The translations under genes and the position numbers were made by a program. Positions 1 through 11,576 of a stretch of DNA of 64,000 nt are shown in pieces (positions within the stretch are counted from its first letter, which is position 1; each line of letters opens with the position of its first letter). The notes beneath the pieces are model-generated. The model had not been told where the DNA came from. It saw nothing but the letters and a program-made list of their open reading frames with translations, and ran no database searches. The stretch is from Desulfovibrio sp. (GTDB lineage: Bacteria; Desulfobacterota; Desulfovibrionia; Desulfovibrionales; Desulfovibrionaceae), in contig JAITSV010000056.1 in the NCBI GenBank assembly GCA_031287575.1, forward strand, positions 62,001 through 126,000. Reading direction: 5' to 3'.

Positions 1-3000
1 AGGTATCCGTGTCCGCCACGGCCGTCGGATGGTCGTCGACGATGTTGATGTTCAGGGTACCGGTGGCATTCGGCGTGCCCGCGGTGTAGTTGTCGGAGAC
101 TTCCACAGGGAGGGACAGCGTTCCGCCAGCCGGATGCGTGGCGTTGTCATCCAGGGTGAAGTGGTAGTTCACCGTGTAGGTGCCGCCAGCACCGGGCACC
201 ACGGAATCGACCACCAGGAACCCGTTGGAGGTATCCACGGTGCCGCCGTTAACCACCACGCCGCCGTTGATCACCGTGGTGCCGCCGATGGACACTTCGT
301 CGAGCCCGGCGGTGGCGGTGATGGTGAAGGCGCCGGTCATGCCGAGGTCCACGCCGTCCACGCCGTCCACGCCGGAACCGCCCGGCAGGCCGGATTCGTG
401 CACGGTGCCTTCCGGGTTTTCCAAACCCGACAGGTTCAGCACGTGGTTTTCGTTCGCGCCGTTGATGTCCACCGTCAGGGTGGCCTTGCTGAAGTCGCCG
501 TCGCCATCCGTAAGGGTGTAGGTGAACTGTTCCGCCACATCGCTGCTGGCGGTCAGGTTCTGCACCAGCGGATTGCTGTTGTCCAAGGTGTAGGTGTAGC
601 TGCCGTTCTGGTTGACATGCAGCATCCCGTACGGGGTGTCGATGTCCACGCCGTCCGCATCCACCACGTAGTCGGTGGCGCCGAACTTGACGCTGGTCAC
701 GATGGCACCGTCCGCGCCCTTCACGTCGGCGGCGGGGTCAAGGATCAGGTTGCCGGTGGCCACCTGGCCCAGGCCGCTGTCTTCCGTCACGCTGGCGGCG
801 TTGTTGTACGCAGTGGGCACGTCATCCACGATCTGGATGGACAGGGTGCCGTTGGCCACGTCGGTATCGGTGTCGGTCACCTTCACGTCCAGATGCAGGA
901 AGGTGTTGTCGGCACCCGCCGCCGAGTGCGCGGCAGCCGCGTCGAGCTTGAAGCTGTAGCCCACTTCCCCGGTGGCCGCGTTGAACGTGGTGATCACCAG
1001 GTTGCCGTTGGCGGTGTCGATGGTGCGGTCGGCCACGTTGGCCACCAGCAGGCCGTTGTCGATCACCTTCACGCCGCCCACCCACACTTCGTCCAGCCCG
1101 TCGGGGGCCGAGACGTTGAACGTACCGTTCTTGGTCAGCGCCGCATCATCGGGCGAGCTGCCGTTGGACAGGTCGTTCTCGTTGACGGCGAACTCGCCAC
1201 CCTGCGCCGCAGGCGTCAGGTTGGTGATGGTCACGCCGTCGTTCTTGCCGTTGATGGTGATGTCCAGCGTGGCGGTATCGATGTCGCCGTCGCAGTCCTT
1301 CAGGGTGTAGGTGAAGACGTCGTGCAGCTTTTCACCCGTGGTCAGGCCCTGCACATCGGCGTTGCCGTTGTTCAGGCTGTAGGTGTAGGTGCCGTCGGCC
1401 TTCACGAACAGGGTGCCGTACTGGCCGTTGATGGTTTCGCCATCCGCGTCCACGTTGGACGAGGTAGACCCGGCGATGTGCGAGACGGACGCGCCGTCGG
1501 CGCCCTTCACGTCGCCCGGGCTGTTGGTGACCAGGTTGCCGGTGGCAGTGAGGGAAATGTCTTCCGTCACGCTGCCGGTGTTGTCCTTGGCATCGGGGAT
1601 GTCATCCACGATCTGGATGGACAGGGTGCCGGGGGCCGAGGTGTCGCCGTCGGTGTCCTTCGCCGTGACCGTCAGGTCGAGGAAGTACGGGTCGGCACCC
1701 GAGGCGGTATGGGGCGCGTTGTCATCAAGGGTGAACTTGTAGCTCACCTGCCCGGTGGACGCGTTGAACCCGGTGACCACCACGTTGCCGTATGCGGTGT
1801 CGATGGTGCGGTTGGATTCGGGTCCGCCCACCAGCGCACCGTTGTTGATCACCATCTTGCCGCCGATCCACACTTCGTCCAGCCCGTCGGGGGCCGAGAC
1901 GTTGAACGTGCCGTACTGGGTCAGCGCGCCGCTGTTGGGCGAGCTGCCGTAGGACAGGTCATTCTCGTTCACGGCAAGTTCGCCACCCTGCGCCGCAGGC
2001 GTCAGGTTGGTGATGGTCACGCCGTCGTCCGCGCCGTTGATGGTGATCTTCAGCGTGGCGTTGTCGGCATCGGTGTCGCCGTCCTTCAGGGTGTAGGTGA
2101 AGGTGTCGTACAGCTTCTCGCCGGTGGTCAGGGTCTGCACCGCCGCGCTGGAATTGTTCAGCGTGTAGGTGTAGCTGCCATCGGCCTTCACGAACAGGGT
2201 GCCGTACTGGCCGTTGATGGTTTCGCCATCGGCGTCGATGGCCTTCGAATTGTCACCCTGGACGAAGCTGACCTTCGCACCGTCCGCGCCCAGCACATCG
2301 GCGGGGGTGTCGGTGATCAGGTTGCCGGTGGCCTGCTGGCCCGCGCCGCTGTCTTCCGTGACGCTGGCGGTGTTGTTGTATGCGTCGGGGTTGTCGTCCA
2401 CGATCTTGACGGTGAGCGTGGCGGAATCGGCATCGCCGTCGCGGTCCACGGCCGTGACCGTGAAGTCGCGGTACTGCGCAATGTCGCCATCGCCCGACGT
2501 GCTGTGCGCGATGTTGTCGGTAAGGGTGTAGGTGTAGCTCACCTTGCCGGTGGCGGCGTCGAACGCGGTGACCACGATGGTGCCGTAGGCGTTGGTGAAG
2601 CTGGTGCCCGTCAGGACGCCGTTGTCGATGACCTTCACGCCCTCGATGCGGATTTCATCCAGGCCGTCCTTGGCGTCCACGAAGAAGTCGCCGTTGAACG
2701 AGGTGGCCGTGAAACCTATGTGGCTGCCGTCGGCCAGGCCCGCTTCGTACACGGTGCCTTCGCTGCCGCACAGGCCGGTCAGGCTCACCTTGTCGTCCGC
2801 GCCGTCGATGGTGATGGTCAGCTTGGCGGTGTCGATGTCGCCGTCGCCGTCCTTCAGGGTGTAGGTGAACACTTCCTGCAAATGCTCGCCGGTGGTCAGG
2901 TGCTGCACCGCCGCGTTGGAGTTGTTCAGCGTGTAGGTGTAAGTGCCGTCGGCCTTCACCAGCAGCGTGCCGTACATCCCGTGGATGGTTTCGCCGTTGC

Positions 3001-6000
3001 CGTCCACGTTCACCGAGCTTGCGCCGAACTGGATCTTGGAGACGATGGCGCCGTCCGCGCCCTGCACGTCGTCACCGGCTTCGTGCCAGAAGAAGTTGCC
3101 GGTCACCACGTTGCCGGAGTCGGACTGGCCGGTGTGCGGATTCCAGTCCGAGTTGCCGTCTTCGGTCACGCTGCCGAAGTTGTCGTACGCCGTGGGAACG
3201 TCGTCCTTGATGTGCACGTCGATGGTGCCGGTGTCGGCATCACCGTTGCGGTCGATGGCCTTCACGCCGAACGAGAGCTGGTAGTCGTTCTCGCCGTTGC
3301 CGTTGGCATGCGGCGCGTTGTCGTCCAGGGTGAACTTGTACGAAACCTTGTAGTTGCCGTCACCCAGGTTCTGTACGCCGGTGATCACCAGGTTGCCGTA
3401 CGGCGAATCGAAGGTATGGTCGGCCTTCAGCACGCCGTTCTCGTACACCGTTTCGGTCACGCCGTTCAGGGTAATCTTCAGGGTGTCCAGCCCGTCGTTG
3501 GCGTTGACGATGAACGTGTCGGAATCGGTCAGCGAATCCTTGGGGAAGTCGCTGCCGTAAGGCAGGTCGTCCTCGTTCACGTGCAGGCTGTTGATGCAGC
3601 CGATTTCCACCCGGTCGTTAGCGCCGTTGATGGTGATGGTCAGCTTGGCGGTGTCGGTGTCGCCGTCGCCGTCCTTCAGGGTGTAGGTGAAGACTTCCTT
3701 CAGGGTTTCACCCGGAACGAGGTGCTGCACCGCGTCGTTGCCGTTGTTCAGTTCATAGGTGTAGGTGCCGTCGGCCTTGATGAACAGCTTGCCGTACAGC
3801 CCGTTGATGAATTCGCCGCTGGTGTCCACGCTTTCGCTGTGGCCGCCGAACTGGATGTTGGACACCTTGGCGCCGTCAGCGCCCTGCACGTCGTCGCCAG
3901 CTTCCGGCAGCCAGAAGATGTTGCCGGTGATGACGTTGCCCTCGGCCTCATCGTCGGTGTGCGGATTCCAGTCGTGACCGCCGTCTTCGGTGACCGTGGC
4001 GTAGTTGTCGTGCGCCGTGGGCACGTCGTCGGTGATGTGCACGTTGATGGACGCGGTGTCCCAGTCGCCGTTGCGGTCGCTTACCGCAAGGCCCAGCGAA
4101 AGCAGGTAGTCGTTTTCGCCGTTGCCGTTGGCGTGGTGCGCGTTGTCGTCCAGGGTGAACTTGTATTCGATGCGGTACTTGCCGTCGCCCAGGTAGTCCA
4201 CGTCGTACACCACCAGGTTGCCGTACGGGGTGTCGATGGTGTGGTCGGCCTGGATGTCACCGTTGATGATGACGCTTTCGCCGTTGATCTTCACCACGTT
4301 CAGGCCGTCGTTGGCGGTGACGATGAACTGCCCGTAATCGGTCAGCGATTCCTTGTGGATGTCGCTGCCCCACGGCAGATCGTCTTCGTTCACTTGCAGG
4401 CTGTTGATGCAGCCGATTTCCACCCGGTCGTTGGCGCCGTTGATGGTGATGGTCAGCTTGGCGGTGTCGGTGTCGCCGTCGCCATCCTTCAGGGTGTAGG
4501 TGAAGACTTCCTTCAGGGTCTCGCCCGGAATGAGGTGCTGCACCGCGTCGTTGCCGTTGTTCAGCGTGTAGCTGTAGCTGCCGTCGGCCTTGATGAACAG
4601 GGTGCCGTACAGGCCGTTGATGGTTTCGCCGTGGGAGTCCACGCCCTCGGAGTGGAAGCCGAACTTGATGTTGGACACCTTGGCGCCGTCCGCGCCCTGC
4701 TGGTCGTCACCCAGTTCCGGCCAGAAGAAGATGTTGCCGGTGATGACGTTGCCCGAGGTGTCGTCGTCGGTGTACGGGTTGTGGTCGTGCCCGCCGTCTT
4801 CGGTCACCCACGCGACGTTGTCGTGCGCGATGGGCACGTCGTCCACGATGGTGATGGTCAGGGAAGCGTAGGCGGAATCACCGGAGGTATCGGTAACGCT
4901 GATGGGAATCACGTCGCCGGTTTCGGTGCCGTCGGGGAAGGTGTGGTTCACGTTGTCGTACAGGGTGTACTTGTACGAAACAGCGTACTTGCCGGTGGCA
5001 TCGTCATAGCTGACGCCGGTGACGTCCAGCACGGCGTGGGCCAGCAGCGGGTTGTTCACCACAAGACCGTTGGCGCCGATGAACAGCGGCCCGGCCGCGT
5101 CAAGGTCATCGAGCGAGGCAAAGGTCTTGCCGCCCACGGTAACGGACGCGAAGTCCTCGTGCTGCATGTCGACGACGAAGGTGCCAGCGGCCACCACGGC
5201 TTCATGGCCGGCTTCGGTGCCCACGGCCCACGGCGTGAACAGCCCGGACTCGTGCACCACGTGCGCTTCGGTGGGCATGTCGATGTCGGGGGTGCGCTCG
5301 GCTTCGATGATCGTCACGTTGAAGGACGAACTGGCCGTGTCGCCGTCACTGTCGGTGATGGTGTAGTTGAAGTGCAGGGTGCCTTCAGCGCTGCTCGGCA
5401 GGTCCAGCAGCGCCTTCTGGGTAAAGGTCCAGTAGCCGGTGTCCGGGTCCACGCTGAGCACGAAGGCCACGTTGGACTGGCCCAACGCGGAAGTTGCGTC
5501 GGTATAGGCCGCGAGATCTTCCGGGGCATCACCGATGAAGCCCACCACCAGCCCTTCGGCGGTGGTGACCACGTTCACCACGTGACCATCGGTGGTCCAG
5601 ATTCCCGAAGGCGATTCCACGGCGTCCACCGCCGCTTGCAGTTCGCCGCCTTCCGATCCGCCCTCGGGGACGACCACCGACACCCCGGCAAAGCTCAGGT
5701 CGAACACCCCACGGTCGTCCGCGCCGTAGGTGAAGTCCAGGTCGCCGTGGGCAACGCCCACTTCCGACACCAGGTGGAAGCCGACGTTGGTGATGTAGAA
5801 GTCGCTGCTGTCGCCGACGGCGGGTGCGTCATGCCCGTGGCTGCCGTAAAGGCTGGGCATATGCTGATAGTCGAGGCCGATGATCACCACCCGGTCGAAC
5901 AGGTTCAGGTTGGTGAAGTTGTAGCTGTCACCGCTGCCGGCCATCAGCATCCGCGAATCGACAAGCTCGTCGCCCAGGAAGAACAGCACCTTGCCGACTT

Positions 6001-7330
6001 CGCCGGAGCCGCCCTCGTTGTGGTAGAACGCCGACGTTCCCATGCTGAACGCATCGGCCACGCCGTCCAGCTTGAAGACCACGGCTTCCTGTTCATGGAA
6101 CGATTTGTCGTCGCGGTGCCCCAGTTCGTTCTCGCGGTCGGGCGAATCGCCGGGCACGTGGTTGCCGTCGTAGGTCACGCCAAGTCCGGCGCCCGAACGG
6201 AAGTACGGGGTGCCGCCGCCCACGCGCAGGTCCACGATGCCGTTGTCGAGTTCGGGAACGCTGCCGTTGGTCAGGTCGAACTGCAGGTTGAGCTCGCCAT
6301 TGGCGAACATGTGCTCGACGACGCCGTCGGTGCCGATTTCGGGGTAATCGTCGGGGATGACTTCGTCTTCGGGGTTGGGATCGTTGATCTTGCCGATGAG
6401 CGGTTCGTCATCCGCGATGGTGATGGTCAGGGTACCGGTGGCGACGTCGCCGTCGGTGTCGGTGATGCTGATGCCCACGGTTTCGATGCGGTCTTCCGCG
6501 CTGGGGGTCAGCAGGGTATGGGTGCTGTCGTCCACCAGGGTGTAGGTGAAGAACACGTTGGTGCCGTCAAAGCCGGTCAGCACCATGTCGGCGTAGGCAT
6601 CCTGGGCGCCCAGGTCCACCGCCAGCGGGGTGCCCCCGGCCAGGGCGGCCAGTTGCGCCGCCGTGAACACGCTGTTGCCCACGGTCAGCGAACCGATGCC
6701 GTCGGGCGCGGTGATGGCGAAGGACCCGGAAACGCCGATGGGGCCTTCCGTGGTGCCCTGATAGGTGGAACTGCCGTCGCCCAGGTTCGATTCGTACACG
6801 GTGAGCGCGCTGGTGGTCATGATCAGGGTGGGCACCGTGTCGATGAGCGGCAGACCGTCATCCTCGATGCCCGGCAGGGCCGCCGTGCCGATGCCGGTGG
6901 TGCCCAGCGGGTCCAGGCGGTCCACGCCGCCGATCAGATTGCCGGCGTCGTCGGCGTAGTCGCCCACGCCGCCGCTGCCCGCGCCAGCGCCCGCGCCGGG
7001 ACCGGCGGCGGGCAGCAGGTCTTCGCGCAGGGCCGCGAGGAACGCGTCGCCCGGCAGCGACTGGCCGTCTTCAAGGTTGAAGGCGGGCAGCTGGTTGGAT
7101 TCGAACAGGCCGAAGAAGTTGGAAAGGACGATGCGGCCGCCGTTCTCGAACAGGAACACGAGATCCTGGCCGGACTGCTCCAGTTGTGCCGCCTCGGACG
7201 GAAAGCCCATATCCAGTGCCGCACCCGCAATGTTGTCGATGACGATCTGCTGGTTTGCCTGCGGCTCGGTCAGCTGGATGTGGCGGGCCGCCGCTGCGGC
7301 ACCCGTGGTGGTGGTGTTCTGCGTAACCAT
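1..7330 (-). CDS. Giant VCBS-repeat / LapA-like surface adhesin, 3' part beyond the window
   Basis: This is the N-terminal 2443 residues of a very large repetitive adhesin, probably secreted by a type I system and held at the outer membrane. The ATG at 7330 follows a GGGGAGA ribosome site. Residues 1-100 form a compact N-terminal domain without a signal peptide. Then come DLLPAAG, a Gly/Ala linker and DDAGNLIGGVDRLDPLG, a layout typical of retention modules of LapA-type adhesins; PAAG lies at residues 107-110. From about residue 830 the protein is tandem units of about 265 residues, each opening with VDDxPxAxDN and VTED and containing GADGAKV, INGxYGxLFxKADGxYxY and FTYTLKDGDGD (VCBS / Ig-like type). 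The frame is open to position 1, so the C-terminus and any RTX secretion signal lie outside. The long open frame on the opposite strand is a shadow. Confidence 0.85.
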   Translation of the reverse strand, partial: MVTQNTTTTGAAAAARHIQLTEPQANQQIVIDNIAGAALDMGFPSEAAQLEQSGQDLVFLFENGGRIVLSNFFGLFESNQLPAFNLEDGQSLPGDAFLAALREDLLPAAGPGAGAGAGSGGVGDYADDAGNLIGGVDRLDPLGTTGIGTAALPGIEDDGLPLIDTVPTLIMTTSALTVYESNLGDGSSTYQGTTEGPIGVSGSFAITAPDGIGSLTVGNSVFTAAQLAALAGGTPLAVDLGAQDAYADMVLTGFDGTNVFFTYTLVDDSTHTLLTPSAEDRIETVGISITDTDGDVATGTLTITIADDEPLIGKINDPNPEDEVIPDDYPEIGTDGVVEHMFANGELNLQFDLTNGSVPELDNGIVDLRVGGGTPYFRSGAGLGVTYDGNHVPGDSPDRENELGHRDDKSFHEQEAVVFKLDGVADAFSMGTSAFYHNEGGSGEVGKVLFFLGDELVDSRMLMAGSGDSYNFTNLNLFDRVVIIGLDYQHMPSLYGSHGHDAPAVGDSSDFYITNVGFHLVSEVGVAHGDLDFTYGADDRGVFDLSFAGVSVVVPEGGSEGGELQAAVDAVESPSGIWTTDGHVVNVVTTAEGLVVGFIGDAPEDLAAYTDATSALGQSNVAFVLSVDPDTGYWTFTQKALLDLPSSAEGTLHFNYTITDSDGDTASSSFNVTIIEAERTPDIDMPTEAHVVHESGLFTPWAVGTEAGHEAVVAAGTFVVDMQHEDFASVTVGGKTFASLDDLDAAGPLFIGANGLVVNNPLLAHAVLDVTGVSYDDATGKYAVSYKYTLYDNVNHTFPDGTETGDVIPISVTDTSGDSAYASLTITIVDDVPIAHDNVAWVTEDGGHDHNPYTDDDTSGNVITGNIFFWPELGDDQQGADGAKVSNIKFGFHSEGVDSHGETINGLYGTLFIKADGSYSYTLNNGNDAVQHLIPGETLKEVFTYTLKDGDGDTDTAKLTITINGANDRVEIGCINSLQVNEDDLPWGSDIHKESLTDYGQFIVTANDGLNVVKINGESVIINGDIQADHTIDTPYGNLVVYDVDYLGDGKYRIEYKFTLDDNAHHANGNGENDYLLSLGLAVSDRNGDWDTASINVHITDDVPTAHDNYATVTEDGGHDWNPHTDDEAEGNVITGNIFWLPEAGDDVQGADGAKVSNIQFGGHSESVDTSGEFINGLYGKLFIKADGTYTYELNNGNDAVQHLVPGETLKEVFTYTLKDGDGDTDTAKLTITINGANDRVEIGCINSLHVNEDDLPYGSDFPKDSLTDSDTFIVNANDGLDTLKITLNGVTETVYENGVLKADHTFDSPYGNLVITGVQNLGDGNYKVSYKFTLDDNAPHANGNGENDYQLSFGVKAIDRNGDADTGTIDVHIKDDVPTAYDNFGSVTEDGNSDWNPHTGQSDSGNVVTGNFFWHEAGDDVQGADGAIVSKIQFGASSVNVDGNGETIHGMYGTLLVKADGTYTYTLNNSNAAVQHLTTGEHLQEVFTYTLKDGDGDIDTAKLTITIDGADDKVSLTGLCGSEGTVYEAGLADGSHIGFTATSFNGDFFVDAKDGLDEIRIEGVKVIDNGVLTGTSFTNAYGTIVVTAFDAATGKVSYTYTLTDNIAHSTSGDGDIAQYRDFTVTAVDRDGDADSATLTVKIVDDNPDAYNNTASVTEDSGAGQQATGNLITDTPADVLGADGAKVSFVQGDNSKAIDADGETINGQYGTLFVKADGSYTYTLNNSSAAVQTLTTGEKLYDTFTYTLKDGDTDADNATLKITINGADDGVTITNLTPAAQGGELAVNENDLSYGSSPNSGALTQYGTFNVSAPDGLDEVWIGGKMVINNGALVGGPESNRTIDTAYGNVVVTGFNASTGQVSYKFTLDDNAPHTASGADPYFLDLTVTAKDTDGDTSAPGTLSIQIVDDIPDAKDNTGSVTEDISLTATGNLVTNSPGDVKGADGASVSHIAGSTSSNVDADGETINGQYGTLFVKADGTYTYSLNNGNADVQGLTTGEKLHDVFTYTLKDCDGDIDTATLDITINGKNDGVTITNLTPAAQGGEFAVNENDLSNGSSPDDAALTKNGTFNVSAPDGLDEVWVGGVKVIDNGLLVANVADRTIDTANGNLVITTFNAATGEVGYSFKLDAAAAHSAAGADNTFLHLDVKVTDTDTDVANGTLSIQIVDDVPTAYNNAASVTEDSGLGQVATGNLILDPAADVKGADGAIVTSVKFGATDYVVDADGVDIDTPYGMLHVNQNGSYTYTLDNSNPLVQNLTASSDVAEQFTYTLTDGDGDFSKATLTVDINGANENHVLNLSGLENPEGTVHESGLPGGSGVDGVDGVDLGMTGAFTITATAGLDEVSIGGTTVINGGVVVNGGTVDTSNGFLVVDSVVPGAGGTYTVNYHFTLDDNATHPAGGTLSLPVEVSDNYTAGTPNATGTLNINIVDDHPTAVADTDT
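35..4850 (-). repeat. Tandem repeats of about 265 codons within the adhesin gene
   Basis: Unit boundaries, read from the VDD-P-A motif, fall near 4826, 4030, 3205, 2400, 1605, 825 and 35, that is every 780-825 bp. Neighbouring units are nearly identical over long blocks, especially the units starting near 4826 and 4030. This fits recent duplication or gene conversion and would also be a problem for short-read assembly. Confidence 0.8.
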
Positions 7331-9381
<2,051 letters not shown>

Positions 9382-9382
<1 letters not shown>

Positions 9383-10566
9383 TGCACAACGCCACCGCGC
9401 CCCGGTCCGTGCCGCCACAGGCATGGACCGGGGCCGCGCGGCCCCGCCGCGCCCCGCGCATCATCCTGCTGGCCGCCCTGTGCTGGGCGGCCACGGTGGT
9501 GCTGGCCTGCCTGTTCGGGCCGTTCCACATCGCCGTGGACGACGTGCTGCGCGCGCTGGCCGAACTGGCGTTGCCGGGCGCGCTTGCGGACGGGGCCGGC
9601 GGCACGCCAGACGCTACCCACATGCTGGTGGTCACCCGCATCCGCCTGGCCCGCGTCTGCCTGGCACTGCTGGCTGGCGGCGGGCTGGCCGTGGCGGGCA
9701 CGGTGTTCCAGGGGGTGCTGCGCAACCCGCTGGCCGATCCGTTCACCCTCGGCGTGTCCGGCGGGGCGGCATTCGGCGCCTCGCTGGCGCTGACCCTGGG
9801 CATCGGCCCGCTGGCCGCGTGGCTGACCGTGCAGCTGCCCGCGTTCGCGGCGCTTTCGCCGCAGGCGTTGCTGCCGCTGGCCGCGCTGGCCGGGGCGCTG
9901 GCCTCGCTGGGCGCGGTGCTGCTGCTGGGCGGTGCTGCCGGGGGCGGCTTTCGCCGCGAAACCGTGGTGCTGGCCGGGGTGGTGGTATCCACCGTGCTCT
10001 CGGCGCTGGTCTCGCTGGTCAAGGCGCTGGACGAGGAATCCGTGTCCAGCATCGTGTTCTGGATCATGGGCAGCCTGCAGGGGCGCGGCTGGGCGCACGC
10101 GGCGGTGCTGCTGCCGTGGCTGGCGCTGGGGCTGCTGCTGGTGCTGCCGCGCTTTCGCGAACTGGACATCCTGGCCCTGGGCGACGTGCAGGCCCGGCAA
10201 CTGGGCATGGATACGGCCCGCGTGCGCCTGCAACTGCTGGTGGGCGCAAGCCTGATCACGGCGGGATGCGTGGCGGTAAGCGGGGTCATCGGCTTCGTGG
10301 GGCTGGTGGTGCCGCATCTGGCGCGGATGCGCCTGGGCGCGGCGCACGGCCCGCTGCTGGCGGCGGGATGGTTCGGGGGCGGCGTGCTGCTGGCCTGGGC
10401 CGACGTAGTGGCCCGCACCCTGCTGCCCGGCGGGGCGGAACTGCCGGTGGGCGTGGTCACGGCGCTGCTGGGCGGGCCGTTCTTCTGTCTGCTGCTGGTG
10501 CGCGGCGGGCGCGGCACGGCCGTCCGGACGGTGGCCCCGGCGGGAGGAACGGGGGGCGCGCCATGA
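9382..10566 (+). CDS. FecCD/BtuC-family ABC importer permease
   Basis: A 394-residue multi-pass inner-membrane protein of the FecCD family, the permease of importers for corrinoids, haem or siderophores. It has about ten hydrophobic segments and family motifs such as RIRLARVCLALLAGGGLAVAG, GVLRNPLADPFTLGVSGGA and VIGFVGLVVPHLAR. Start and stop overlap both neighbours (TAATG with cbiK, ATGA with the ATPase gene), so the genes are translationally coupled. Co-transcription behind a cobalamin riboswitch points to cobalt, a corrinoid or a tetrapyrrole as substrate; sequence alone does not choose between them. Confidence 0.85.
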
Positions 10567-11576
10567 TCGAACTTTCCCGCGTGCATGCCGGATACGGCGA
10601 TACGGGCGACGTGCTGCACGGCATATCGCTGTCCGTGCACCCCGGCGAACTGGTGGGCCTGCTGGGACCCAACGGCAGCGGCAAGACCACCTTGCTGCTG
10701 GTGCTGTCCGGCGTGCTGGCGCCGCGCTGCGGCACGGTGACCCTGGACGGCGCGCCCCTGCACCGGCTGCGCCCGCGCGAGCGCGCCCGGCGCATCGCCG
10801 CCGTGCCGCAGCGGCCGGAACACATCCCCGACCTGGACGCCCTGTCGCTGGTACTCATGGGCCGCTACCCGCACACCACCCTACTGCGCGGCTACGGCCC
10901 GGACGACCACGCCGCCGCGTTGGCCGCCCTGAACGACACCGGCTGCGCCCACCTTGCGGCGCGCGGTGCGCGCACCCTGTCCGGGGGCGAACTGCAACGG
11001 GTGCTGCTGGCCCGTGCCCTGGCCCAGGGCGCGGACACCCTGCTGCTGGACGAGGCCACCGCCGGGCTGGACGTGGCCCGTGCCCTGGACATCCTGGATT
11101 TGCTGCACGCCCGGCACCGGGCCGGGGCGCGCATCGTGGCCGCCGTGCACGACCTGAACCTGGCCGCCCTGTACTGCACCCGCCTGATATTCCTGAAACA
11201 TGGCCGCGTGGTGGAAGACGGCCCGGTGGAGCGCACCTTCACCGCCACGGTACTGTCCGAGGTGTACGAAACCCCGGTGACGGTGCAGACCCATCCGGTC
11301 ACTGGCGCGCCGCAGGCCTGCTACATGCCCGGAGCGTTCAGGGCGGACATGCATACGGGGCTGCCCGCACCCCCCGTGGAAGGGACTGTGGCGGACGCGA
11401 CAGGCCGCGAGCACTTACATCACCATCAGAAGGCACCACTTCCGGAATCTGCATTGCCACTGTCCGGTTTTTCCGGACACGTGCAACCTCGCCCCGCAAC
11501 GTCCCCGGCACGTTCCAGCGAACCCGGAATTTCCGCGCAAACCGCGCCCCTTCTCACGGGGACACAGGATGACTGA
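10563..11576 (+). CDS. ABC importer ATPase with His-rich C-terminal tail
   Basis: A 337-residue ATPase of the FepC/BtuD type that powers the neighbouring permease. It has Walker A GPNGSGKT (residues 35-42), the signature LSGGELQR, Walker B TLLLDEAT and the switch HDLNLAA. The family usually ends near residue 255-260. Here about 75 more residues follow, rich in His, Pro and Ser with a REHLHHHQ cluster; this could bind metal but may be disordered filler. The gene overlaps the permease by 4 bp and the next gene by 8 bp. Confidence 0.88.
   Translation: MIELSRVHAGYGDTGDVLHGISLSVHPGELVGLLGPNGSGKTTLLLVLSGVLAPRCGTVTLDGAPLHRLRPRERARRIAAVPQRPEHIPDLDALSLVLMGRYPHTTLLRGYGPDDHAAALAALNDTGCAHLAARGARTLSGGELQRVLLARALAQGADTLLLDEATAGLDVARALDILDLLHARHRAGARIVAAVHDLNLAALYCTRLIFLKHGRVVEDGPVERTFTATVLSEVYETPVTVQTHPVTGAPQACYMPGAFRADMHTGLPAPPVEGTVADATGREHLHHHQKAPLPESALPLSGFSGHVQPRPATSPARSSEPGISAQTAPLLTGTQDD

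Noticed and set aside
35-4850. CRISPR or satellite array
   Set aside because: The repeats are about 800 bp, in frame and coding; there are no short repeats with unique spacers.
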